Of a DNA stretch of 64,000 bases, positions 56,430-63,903 are shown piece by piece (positions within the stretch are counted from its first letter, which is position 1; each line of letters begins with the position of its first letter). This DNA comes from Clostridium sp. AM30-24. Lineage in GTDB: Bacteria; Bacillota; Clostridia; Lachnospirales; Lachnospiraceae. The translations under genes and the position numbers were made by a program. The notes beneath the pieces are model-generated. The model saw nothing but the letters and a program-made list of their open reading frames with translations. It was not told the origin of the DNA and made no database searches. The stretch spans positions 1 to 64,000 of the forward strand of contig NZ_QUJB01000006.1 of NCBI RefSeq assembly GCF_003480435.1. Direction: 5' to 3'.

Positions 56430-56562
56430 GTAACCGTTCAGTACCCTCACAGTTACGCGCAAAAATCCATTCCAAATCGGCTGCGCCGATAGGATTTTTG
56501 CGTTCCAGCCTAATTTTTCTTACGGTCAGCGCAGTAAATGCGCAGACCTACTGAACAGTTAC
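56430..56562 (+). mobile_element. 133-bp MITE-like element, copy B
   Basis: Same length as copy A, with termini GTAACCGTTCAGTA and TACTGAACAGTTAC. The flanks AATTACGC and AATTATTC match at six of eight positions, a decayed 8-bp duplication. It sits between the alarmone synthetase and dat. The rest of the gap 56315-56756 holds only the dat promoter region. Confidence 0.85.
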
Positions 56563-56667
56563 AATTATTCTATATTATACAGGAAATTCTCACATATGAC
56601 AATGGGAAAATATAGGACGTTTTATACAATACGTCCAAAAACATTATCTAAAATCCTTCCTCTTTCC

Positions 56668-56696
56668 TTTACTTTCCTCCTGTTCCATGCTATGAT
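56668..56696 (+). promoter_or_regulatory. Candidate promoter of dat
   Basis: TTTACT (56668-56673) and TATGAT (56691-56696) are 17 bases apart, about 60 bases before the gene. Confidence 0.45.
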
Positions 56697-56756
56697 AGCG
56701 ATAGAATATTTCAGTTATATCCGAAAAATTTTTCGTGAATTCAGGAGGAAATGTAA

Positions 56757-57599
56757 ATGAAAACACTTGGCTACTACAACGGCAAATTCGGGCCTCTGGA
56801 AGAGATGACCGTTCCGATGAATGACCGCGCATGTTACTTCGGAGACGGAGTATACGAGGCAACGCTGGCAAGAAATGGAAAGATCTTCGCCCTGAAAGAT
56901 CATCTGGACCGTTTTTTCAACAGCGCAGGTTTGATCAAGATCGATATTCCGTACACTAAAGACGAGCTGGCAGCAATTCTCTATGATATGCTGGCAAAGA
57001 TGGACGATAAGGATATCTTCATCTACTGGCAGATGACCCGGGGAACCGGTATCCGTCAGCACCAGTTCCCTGAAAAAGGAACAAAGCCGAATCTCTGGAT
57101 CTTCATGAAACCGGGAAAACCGGCTGATTCCAGCAAACGCTTAAAGCTCACAGATATGGAGGATACGCGTTTCCTGCACTGCAATATCAAGACTCTGAAC
57201 CTTCTTGTCAACGTCATGGCTGCGGAGAAAGCGGAGTCTCTCGGATGCGGTGAATGTGTCTTCCACCGCGGTGATATTGTCACCGAGTGTGCCCACAGCA
57301 ACGTTTCCATCATCAAAGACGGCGTATTTAAGACCCATCCAACAGACCACTATATTTTACCGGGAATCACAAGAATGCACATCATCCAGATCTGCAAGGA
57401 TAACGGGATCATCGTTGACGAGACACCATTTACCATGGCAGAGCTGATGGATGCCGATGAGGTCATCGTCTCCAGCTCCACAAAATTCTGTTCTCCGGCC
57501 TGTGAGATGAACGGCACACCGATCGGCGGAAAAGCACCGGAGCTTGTAGAACTGATCCAGAAGAAATACAATGAGAAATTTGAGAAAGAGACAGAGTGA
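56757..57599 (+). CDS. dat: D-amino-acid aminotransferase (class IV)
   Basis: A 280-residue fold-type IV PLP enzyme. The PLP lysine is in HCNIKTLNLL, and FGDGVYEATLARNG is the N-terminal signature. The sequence is closer to D-alanine aminotransferase than to IlvE. It would supply D-glutamate and D-alanine for the cell wall. It has an AGGAGG site. Confidence 0.85.
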   Translation: MKTLGYYNGKFGPLEEMTVPMNDRACYFGDGVYEATLARNGKIFALKDHLDRFFNSAGLIKIDIPYTKDELAAILYDMLAKMDDKDIFIYWQMTRGTGIRQHQFPEKGTKPNLWIFMKPGKPADSSKRLKLTDMEDTRFLHCNIKTLNLLVNVMAAEKAESLGCGECVFHRGDIVTECAHSNVSIIKDGVFKTHPTDHYILPGITRMHIIQICKDNGIIVDETPFTMAELMDADEVIVSSSTKFCSPACEMNGTPIGGKAPELVELIQKKYNEKFEKETE

Positions 57600-57657
57600 T
57601 CTCAAGTTTTCGTAAATCTGCAGCAATTTAAACGGACAAGAACTATATAAGTATAAA

Positions 57658-57710
57658 AACAGCGGTTACTCACGCTTCCGGATCGGAAGTGTTCCTGAAT
57701 AACCGCTGTT
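57658..57710. terminator. Bidirectional terminator between dat and nth
   Basis: AACAGCGGTTA / TAACCGCTGTT encloses a second stem, ACGCTTCCG/CGGAAGTGT, with T-runs on both outer sides. Confidence 0.88.
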
Positions 57711-57715
57711 TTTTC

Positions 57716-58363
57716 TTATATGTTTTTCTCGCAGATATCTGCCAGACAGCACCTGTCACAGTACGGCTTTGTCCGTGCAGTACAGACAGCCCGCCCATGT
57801 TCCACAAGTCGGTGGCAGAAATCATTTCCCTCTTCCGGCGGGATGATCTTCCAGAGCTCCATCTCCACTTTTTTCGGTTCCCGGATCCCGTCCACAAGAC
57901 CGATCCGGTTCGTTAAGCGAATGCAGTGGGTGTCGGTAACGATCGCCGGTTTTCCGAAGACATCTCCCATGATCAGGTTCGCACTCTTTCTTCCAACGCC
58001 CGGAAGCTTTAAAAGGGCATCGAAATCGTCCGGCACATTTCCGTGATACTGCTCCCATAGGATCTTCATGCAGGCGCTGATGTCCCGGGCCTTGCTTCTT
58101 CCAAGACCGCAGGGGCGGACGATCTCCTCGATCGCATCCACATCCGCTTCTGCCAGTGCCTTCACATCCGGAAACTTTTTGTAGAGATCCTGGACCACAA
58201 CGTTGACTCTGGCGTCAGTACACTGGGCGGCAAGGCGGACGCTGACCAGTAATTTCCACGCCTCATTATAATCCAGCGTACAGTCGGCATCTGGGTATTC
58301 TTTTTTCAAGGCAGCGATCACCTTCGCTGCAAGCTCTTTCTTCTCTTCAAGTGTTTTTTCCAT
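57716..58363 (-). CDS. nth: Endonuclease III
   Basis: A 215-residue base-excision glycosylase/AP lyase. The helix-hairpin-helix is LLKLPGVGRKSANLI (catalytic Lys), the catalytic Asp is in VTDTHCIRLTNR, and the C-terminal 4Fe-4S loop is CTARTKPYCDRCCLADIC. The start MEKTLEEKK has AGGAG upstream; the frame extends into the ACP gene. Confidence 0.93.
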   Translation of the reverse strand: MEKTLEEKKELAAKVIAALKKEYPDADCTLDYNEAWKLLVSVRLAAQCTDARVNVVVQDLYKKFPDVKALAEADVDAIEEIVRPCGLGRSKARDISACMKILWEQYHGNVPDDFDALLKLPGVGRKSANLIMGDVFGKPAIVTDTHCIRLTNRIGLVDGIREPKKVEMELWKIIPPEEGNDFCHRLVEHGRAVCTARTKPYCDRCCLADICEKNI

Positions 58364-58388
58364 ATCGTTCTCCTGTGAGATAAATTCT

Positions 58389-58640
58389 TCAAATATTTCC
58401 ATTCAACTGATCCAGCACATCCCGGACCGTCATATATTCTACATGCTCCGGCATCTCGATCGTGACGCCAAACCGGTCATCCACTTCCGATATAAAATAT
58501 ACGATCAGGAAGGAATCAAGACCGAGATCACCGATCAGAAACGCGTCTTTTTCGATCGGTGTGTCGATGTACGCTTCCAGGATCTCTCCGAGAATTTTCA
58601 GTTCTTCCTGTTCTGTCAGATCATTTTTTTGAGGATCCAT
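58389..58640 (-). CDS. Orphan acyl carrier protein
   Basis: An 83-residue acidic ACP with the phosphopantetheine serine in LGLDSFLIV. It has a strong GGAGGTGG site. It is 25 bases upstream of nth and has no fatty-acid, polyketide or D-alanylation genes nearby, so it is unlikely to be the main AcpP. A specialised carrier role is possible. Confidence 0.78.
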   Translation of the reverse strand: MDPQKNDLTEQEELKILGEILEAYIDTPIEKDAFLIGDLGLDSFLIVYFISEVDDRFGVTIEMPEHVEYMTVRDVLDQLNGNI

Positions 58641-58773
58641 TTATCCACCTCCGTTTATGTGCTCCCAGGATCTGAACATCCGGGAAGACGAAGTTACGTT
58701 CCTTTTAGTATAACGCTGAAACGTTTGGTTTACAATGATTTTCCTTTCAAAAAGATACCGCATGCCTGCAATG

Positions 58774-58846
58774 GTTACTGTTCGCGCCCTGCGTAAACAG
58801 TAACTGGTTTTGCCGATGCTTCGCATTCCAAATCGGCAAAATCCAC
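58774..58846. repeat. Diverged relative of the 133-bp element
   Basis: GTTACTGTT and AACAGTAAC form a hairpin, followed by a second one, TTTTGCCGAT / ATCGGCAAAA, whose loop contains CATTCCAA as in the full elements. Order and size differ from the 133-bp copies. The rest of the gap 58641-59117 is AT-rich with no gene I can support. Confidence 0.4.
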
Positions 58847-59117
58847 TACCACCACTGTACATCTATGCCAGACATATGGATGTGCCAAGACATATTTCAG
58901 GGCATGATTTTCCGTGATATAAAATTTATTCCACTATAAGAAATTCCGTGATTCTGCTGTCCTGTCATAACTTCGATTTCTGTTAAAATTACTTCTCAAA
59001 ATTTGAATATTTTGGAAAAAGGTATGGACGAAACATGATTTTTGTGAGAAAATGAAGCGGGTATGATGTGATTTTTTTAACGAGCATTAAGAACCATATA
59101 TTGAAAGGAGTCTCAAC

Positions 59118-59810
59118 ATGATTTATTCACACGAAGTAGAACAGATGTGCACGGTTGCGCAGGGCGTGAACCATGGCGCAGCTCCGATCCCGGAGGAAGC
59201 GAAATGGGTACAGTCTAAGGAAATCAAAGATATTTCCGGTCTGACACACGGTATTGGCTGGTGTGCTCCGCAGCAGGGTGCCTGTAAGCTGACCCTGAAT
59301 GTAAAAGAGGGTATCATTCAGGAAGCACTTGTAGAAACCATCGGATGTTCCGGTATGACCCACTCCGCAGCTATGGCAGCAGAGATCCTTCCGGGCAGAA
59401 CAATCCTCGAAGCATTAAACACAGACCTTGTCTGTGATGCGATCAATACAGCAATGAGAGAGCTCTTCCTCCAGATCGTTTACGGAAGAACCCAGAGTGC
59501 ATTCTCCGAAGAAGGTCTTCCGATCGGCGCAGGCCTTGAGGACCTCGGTAAAGGTCTCCGTTCCCAGGTTGGTACCATGTACGGTACTTTAAAGAAGGGA
59601 CCGCGTTACCTTGAGATGGCTGAAGGCTATGTAACCGGTATCGCTCTTGACGCTGAGGACCAGATCATCGGCTACCAGTTCGTAAACCTTGGCAAGATGA
59701 CTGACTTCATCAAAAAAGGCGACGATCCGACAACTGCTTACGAGAAGGCAAAAGGACAGTACGGCCGCGTAGCAGATGCAGTTAAGATCATTGATCCGCG
59801 TCAGGACTAA
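59118..59810 (+). CDS. NifU-like iron-sulfur scaffold-type protein paired with GGGtGRT
   Basis: A 230-residue protein with a NifU_N-like core. Cysteines occur in GWCAPQQGACKL, IGCSGMTHSAAM and DLVCDAIN. The first two groups resemble two IscU ligand sites, but the third IscU position (VHCSLL) has no equivalent, so classical scaffold function is doubtful. A further about 100 C-terminal residues are not in IscU. It has an AAAGGAG site and lies 15 bases before the GGGtGRT gene. A weak -10 (TATGAT, 59062-59067) is upstream. Confidence 0.78.
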   Translation: MIYSHEVEQMCTVAQGVNHGAAPIPEEAKWVQSKEIKDISGLTHGIGWCAPQQGACKLTLNVKEGIIQEALVETIGCSGMTHSAAMAAEILPGRTILEALNTDLVCDAINTAMRELFLQIVYGRTQSAFSEEGLPIGAGLEDLGKGLRSQVGTMYGTLKKGPRYLEMAEGYVTGIALDAEDQIIGYQFVNLGKMTDFIKKGDDPTTAYEKAKGQYGRVADAVKIIDPRQD

Positions 59811-59825
59811 GGGAGGGAGAAAAAA

Positions 59826-60845
59826 ATGGCATTATTTGAATCCTATGAGAGAAGAATTGACAAGATCAATTCCGTATTAAACAGCTATGGCATCGCATCC
59901 ATCGAAGAAGCTGAGAAGATCACAAAGGATGCAGGCCTTAACGTATATGATCAGGTAAAGAAGATCCAGCCGATCTGCTTTGAGAACGCATGCTGGGCTT
60001 ACACAGTAGGCGCTGCGATCGCAATCAAGAAAGGCTGCCGCCGTGCTGCAGACGCTGCTGCTGCAATCGGTGAAGGTCTTCAGGCTTTCTGCATCCCGGG
60101 TTCCGTTGCTGACCAGAGAAAAGTAGGTCTTGGACATGGTAACCTCGGTAAGATGCTTCTTGAGGAAGAGACCGACTGCTTCTGCTTCCTCGCAGGACAC
60201 GAATCCTTCGCTGCTGCTGAGGGCGCGATCGGTATCGCAGAGAAAGCAAACAAGGTTCGTAAAAAACCGCTCCGCGTTATCTTAAACGGTCTTGGAAAAG
60301 ATGCAGCACAGATCATCTCCCGTATCAACGGCTTCACATATGTTGAGACAAAGATGAACTACTATACCGGCGAGGTTGAGGAAGTATTCCGCAAATGCTA
60401 CTCCACAGATCCGGAAAGCCCGCGCGCAAAGGTAAACTGCTACGGTGCTAACGACGTAACAGAGGGCGTTGCAATCATGTGGAAAGAGGGTGTAGACGTT
60501 TCTATCACCGGTAACTCCACAAACCCGACACGTTTCCAGCATCCGGTTGCAGGTACATACAAGAAGGAATGCGTAGAGAAAGGCAAGAAGTACTTCTCCG
60601 TAGCATCCGGCGGCGGCACAGGCCGTACCCTTCACCCGGATAACATGGCAGCAGGTCCGGCTTCCTACGGTATGACAGATACCATGGGCCGTATGCACTC
60701 TGACGCACAGTTCGCAGGTTCCTCCTCCGTTCCGGCTCACGTTGAGATGATGGGTCTGATCGGTATGGGCAACAACCCGATGGTTGGTGCTACTGTTGCT
60801 GTTGCTGTAAGCGTACAGCAGGCTGCTGATGAAGGTAAGTTCTAA
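59826..60845 (+). CDS. GGGtGRT family protein of unknown function
   Basis: A 339-residue protein carrying the name-giving SGGGTGRTLHPDNMAAGP motif near residue 260. Other notable segments are ENACWAYTVGAAIAIKKG, AGHESFAAAEGAIGIA and NSTNPTRFQHPVAGTY. Several Cys residues are scattered. I know of no biochemical assignment. Close coupling to the NifU-like gene (GGGAGG site in the 15-base gap) implies a joint role, perhaps with an Fe-S or sulfur-containing intermediate. Confidence 0.85.
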   Translation: MALFESYERRIDKINSVLNSYGIASIEEAEKITKDAGLNVYDQVKKIQPICFENACWAYTVGAAIAIKKGCRRAADAAAAIGEGLQAFCIPGSVADQRKVGLGHGNLGKMLLEEETDCFCFLAGHESFAAAEGAIGIAEKANKVRKKPLRVILNGLGKDAAQIISRINGFTYVETKMNYYTGEVEEVFRKCYSTDPESPRAKVNCYGANDVTEGVAIMWKEGVDVSITGNSTNPTRFQHPVAGTYKKECVEKGKKYFSVASGGGTGRTLHPDNMAAGPASYGMTDTMGRMHSDAQFAGSSSVPAHVEMMGLIGMGNNPMVGATVAVAVSVQQAADEGKF

Positions 60846-60910
60846 AAAATCCTTATTTTATGGGACTTTTTCAAGTCGTTCATAGTGTGGGATAGTAATA
60901 AAAAGTTGTT

Positions 60911-60957
60911 TACTTGACAATTACTTGACAACTACTTGACAACCGAGACTTGACAAC
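60911..60957 (+). repeat. Array of 11-bp direct repeats (TACTTGACAAY)
   Basis: Three perfect head-to-tail units start at 60911, 60922 and 60933. A fourth ACTTGACAAC core starts at 60948, displaced by three bases. The 11-base period is one helical turn. The array lies just after the GGGtGRT stop, at the border where phage-like sequence begins. Confidence 0.8.
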
Positions 60958-60982
60958 CCAAAATCTATTAAATGTAAAATTT

Positions 60983-61010
60983 AGGGAGGGCATCACTGCT
61001 CTCCCTTTTT
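60983..61010 (+). terminator. Terminator after the GGGtGRT operon and repeat array
   Basis: AGGGAG-GGC pairs with GC-CTCCCT around a short loop and is followed by TTTTT. Confidence 0.75.
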
Positions 61011-61076
61011 CATTAAATCGAAATCTTATCTTTTCTATCATGAATAAAATCCCGTTTATTTGAGACACTCCCACTT

Positions 61077-61304
61077 ATGGAGGTGGGGTATCTGAACGTC
61101 TCAATTTCATATCATGTCTATGAACTGCGTATCTCCCGTGATCTCACCGTTCGCGATCTGGCAACTCTGTCTGGCATCAGTAAGACTCAAATCAACGATA
61201 TTGAAAATGGGAAGGTTCACCCCACTGTGTACGTTCTCTGTTGCCTTGCTGTCGCATTGGATGTTCAGCCGCAAGACCTATTCTCTTATTCTGTCTGTCC
61301 GTGA
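61077..61304 (+). CDS. Short XRE-family regulator
   Basis: A 75-residue HTH protein (LTVRDLATLSGISKTQINDI, ENGKVHPTV). The first five codons themselves contain a GGAGGTGGGG ribosome site, so translation may begin a few codons later at a non-ATG codon. Probably belongs to the phage-like element. Confidence 0.65.
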   Translation: MEVGYLNVSISYHVYELRISRDLTVRDLATLSGISKTQINDIENGKVHPTVYVLCCLAVALDVQPQDLFSYSVCP

Positions 61305-61412
61305 TATCGGACAAATCCCCTCAAACAAACAATTTTCTTGCCAATATTGTATAATATAGGTAGAAAACAAGTTGAAAAACGCCAAATATCAATCGTAAGA
61401 AAAACGTAAGAA

Positions 61413-61817
61413 ATGGCATTCTCTTACTCTAATAACAATTTGAGTAACAAATTTAAAAATACTGCAGATAATGGATACACTCAGCTATCTCAACTCATGG
61501 ACGTTGGTGCATGGAATAAGTCATTTGTGTTTGACATTCCGTATACGTCATCGCTTGCTCCTGCAAGGAATAATACTGTCGGCATCGCAGAGAGAGGAAT
61601 GCTTCATGCATTTGATTATAGCGGTAAACATTTTTACTGTATTGATTCTTCGAAAGGCTGGCAGGAATCGCCGTATGCCTTAAAGAGTGATTTAGATAAA
61701 AAAGTTTACAATGGAAATAGCAAATCTATAGGATTGTTTTATAACGAAAGTAGTAAAGTTATCCATTTTCAGTTTGACGGAGTTACTGTTGGGTATATTG
61801 ATCTTAGATCTGTTTAA
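61413..61817 (+). CDS. Phage tail-fibre C-terminal piece, expressed-orientation cassette
   Basis: A 134-residue protein starting MAFSYSNNNLSNKF with a later GWQESPYALKSDLDKKV segment typical of tail-fibre or receptor-binding tips. The ribosome site is weak. The first 18 codons include the inverted-repeat sequence shared with the opposite cassette. It looks like the C-terminal part of a larger tail protein whose N-terminal part is not present here. Confidence 0.6.
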   Translation: MAFSYSNNNLSNKFKNTADNGYTQLSQLMDVGAWNKSFVFDIPYTSSLAPARNNTVGIAERGMLHAFDYSGKHFYCIDSSKGWQESPYALKSDLDKKVYNGNSKSIGLFYNESSKVIHFQFDGVTVGYIDLRSV

Positions 61818-62415
61818 TACGTAATTACTCTCCATAATATATAAGCCAGTGTATGAAATATTTACCGGCTGAAATGGATGTAGATGGCGTTATTTTCAAG
61901 TGTTTACTGTTCATTTCTATCGTGTATGATATTTCTCCGATTTTTCCAAATTCACTTATAAAGTATCCATTACAAGAATCAGGCAACGCGAGATCAAATT
62001 TGGAAAATGAACTGGTTACGTTACCTGCAAGGCGTAGGATATGAAGTCCCCCAATAGCAGCATGATAAGCTTCCAATCCGTATTCTGATCCGACTTTTGT
62101 AAAAGCAGGTTTCAAATCATCCTTTGTGGCAGTTGTAACCCAATTTGTCCAAGCACCATTATTGGAGGACCTACTCGCATGTTTCCCATATACGTCGGTG
62201 TATTCTTGAACATATACGCAATTGCTGTTTGTTGGATGGAGGCTGTATGGACTCCGCATACATAAGAGAATTCCGTAATTTGAAAATCCGGAAGGTAAAG
62301 CACCGATATTATTGCCCGTTACATAATACACACCTGTGCGTTCAGGACTATTTAAACTTGTTTTTTCTATTAAAACATTCAGATTGATCCGATCAGGGTT
62401 ACTCAAATTGTTATT
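61431..62415. repeat. 18-bp inverted repeats bounding a probable invertible segment
   Basis: AATAACAATTTGAGTAAC occurs at 61431-61448 and, inverted, at 62398-62415. Both copies encode the same peptide NNNLSN at the start of each cassette, and upstream bases also match in part (TTACnCn). The 985-bp segment holds two convergent coding cassettes. Confidence 0.75.
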
Positions 62416-62448
62416 TGCGTAATATTTGGGCGATTTTACCCCATTTGA
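61825..62448 (-). pseudogene. Silent tail-fibre C-terminal cassette (pyocin-knob type)
   Basis: An open frame of 207 codons without an ATG at its beginning: it opens after a TAG at 62449 and reads through YYANNNLSNPDRINLN. A pyocin-knob-like stretch (GVYYVTGNNIGALPSGF ... NNGAWTNWVTTATKDDL) and a beta-rich tip follow. It ends seven bases from the opposite cassette. A TTG at 62406 could start it, but no ribosome site is seen. Best read as a stored alternative C-terminus. Confidence 0.6.
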
Positions 62449-62505
62449 CTATCTTCGCTCGATAGGATATAGTAATTACAAGATGATGACCGGCCGGAAT
62501 TCATA

Positions 62506-62555
62506 ATAAAAAGGGCAGTCGCGAACAGGCTGGCTACCAACGCACGACTACCCTT
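62506..62555 (-). terminator. Terminator upstream of the silent cassette
   Basis: AAGGGTAGTCG pairs with CGACTGCCCTT and is followed on the minus strand by TTTTATTATG. It would stop read-through from the right into the silent cassette. Confidence 0.7.
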
Positions 62556-62626
62556 CTGTCACCTGTATATCCAGGATCCTTACATAATTGTATAAGGTTC
62601 CGCCCATTATTTCAAGGGGGAATACT

Positions 62627-62785
62627 ATGTTTGATTTAGGAAAAGACTTCCGGAGCATTTTACCCAAATTATCAGATCAGACTCTGCAGCATGTTCACGA
62701 TGAGCTGAACACTCATCACTCGCATTCCGTTAAGAAAATTCTGCATGATATTGAAATGGAACAGCACCGAAGATCTGAAAATTGA
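62627..62785 (+). CDS. Small hypothetical protein, phage-like region
   Basis: A 52-residue charged helical protein (MFDLGKDFRSILPKL...) with an AAGGGGG ribosome site. His-rich middle (NTHHSHS). No family recognised. Confidence 0.5.
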   Translation: MFDLGKDFRSILPKLSDQTLQHVHDELNTHHSHSVKKILHDIEMEQHRRSEN

Positions 62786-62791
62786 TTTGCA

Positions 62792-62820
62792 AAAGCCCGG
62801 ACCGTGATGGCCTGGGCTTT
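62792..62820 (-). terminator. Terminator of the GNAT-like gene
   Basis: AAAGCCC and GGGCTTT pair around a GC-rich loop and are followed on the minus strand by TTTTGC. Confidence 0.55.
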
Positions 62821-62838
62821 ACCGTAATTCAATATAAA

Positions 62839-63852
62839 CTATTCTGAAATGCTTCCAATTTCGTTGTTCTCATCATGGCTCGCCCAAATCAATTTTCTTT
62901 TTTGGGCAAGCCCAGACACATCTTGAATAAGTGTATAACATCTTCTTTCAAAATGCGGCTTTAAGATTGTGTACTCTGACACCGGACGAAATTTAAGATC
63001 ATTAATATAATAAGCAACAAGTCTCTTAATTTCTTTCTTGGGTTCTGAACCATTGGTTTCTTCATCGTCTTTTAAATCATAATCATAGCCTTTACTATGT
63101 ATAATTGGTGCTTCTGATTGGGTATCTTGCTCATTCCCTGAATTATCCGCAGCGAATAAATATACATATTGGCATCCCACTAATTCAGATATTTTCAAGA
63201 TATGAGGAACGATTATTTCCCAAAACACATAAACTCCAAGTCTGAAATCAAGTTTTATTTCCGGTTTATAATTAGCATTTCTACATAGAAATTTAATATC
63301 AATAGCTGGGTACGTGTCTTGCACATTTTTTATGCACTCACTTTTTTCCCCTTCATTCACAGATTCTTCTTTTTCTTCTTTTATAGTTGCCTGTTCCTGC
63401 GCATAAGCAATCAAGTCAGTCGCTCTATCAGAATCTTTAATGTCTATGTCAAATGCTTCATACGCTTCTGATAGTAAATTATTTGCTGCCTCTCGTTCCT
63501 TAATACTAAGATCCGTTCTATCATTTTGGCGCATGGCAGTTATAAGTCCATTTACACATCGTTGCTCTACCAAATTCATTTCCATTTTGTTCAATTCCTT
63601 ATAAAGGATGCCACAATTAAGAGCAAAATAGAAGACTATCTTGTTCGTTTTTTTGTCACGAACCAAAAACACCTTAGTTTTATTATCAATATCCTCATCC
63701 CAAGCGTTATCATTAAGATAATCTGCAATTTTATTTCCATATTTAGCCTGCAAAAAGTCCTTTACCTCTTCTCGGCTTTCTTCATGTGTTCTAAGACTTT
63801 CAACGATTAAATTTTTAGACAAATATTTCTTTTGTTTACTGATAGAATCCAT
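62839..63852 (-). CDS. GNAT-like protein with a central insertion, phage-region cargo
   Basis: A 337-residue protein. N-terminal KVFLVRDKKTNKIVFYFAL and C-terminal VGCQYVYLFAAD ... VAYYINDLKF resemble the strands and acetyl-CoA region of GNAT enzymes, split by acidic insertions. The AT content is higher than in the left part of the window. The ribosome site is weak (GGTGAG) and a terminator lies directly upstream, so expression may be low or conditional. A defence or toxin role is possible but not shown. Confidence 0.5.
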   Translation of the reverse strand: MDSISKQKKYLSKNLIVESLRTHEESREEVKDFLQAKYGNKIADYLNDNAWDEDIDNKTKVFLVRDKKTNKIVFYFALNCGILYKELNKMEMNLVEQRCVNGLITAMRQNDRTDLSIKEREAANNLLSEAYEAFDIDIKDSDRATDLIAYAQEQATIKEEKEESVNEGEKSECIKNVQDTYPAIDIKFLCRNANYKPEIKLDFRLGVYVFWEIIVPHILKISELVGCQYVYLFAADNSGNEQDTQSEAPIIHSKGYDYDLKDDEETNGSEPKKEIKRLVAYYINDLKFRPVSEYTILKPHFERRCYTLIQDVSGLAQKRKLIWASHDENNEIGSISE

Positions 63853-63861
63853 ATACTCACC

Positions 63862-63891
63862 AAAAAAGTCACAGGTTATAACGCCTGTGAC
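63862..63891 (-). terminator. Terminator between the right-edge gene and the GNAT-like gene
   Basis: GTCACAGG/CCTGTGAC with an eight-base loop is followed on the minus strand by TTTTTT, ending ten bases before the ATG of the GNAT-like gene. Confidence 0.88.
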
Positions 63892-63903
63892 CCCTTTCTT
63901 GCC

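Noticed and set aside
60911-60957. CRISPR array
   Set aside because: The repeats are 11 bases with no spacers; no cas gene is seen.
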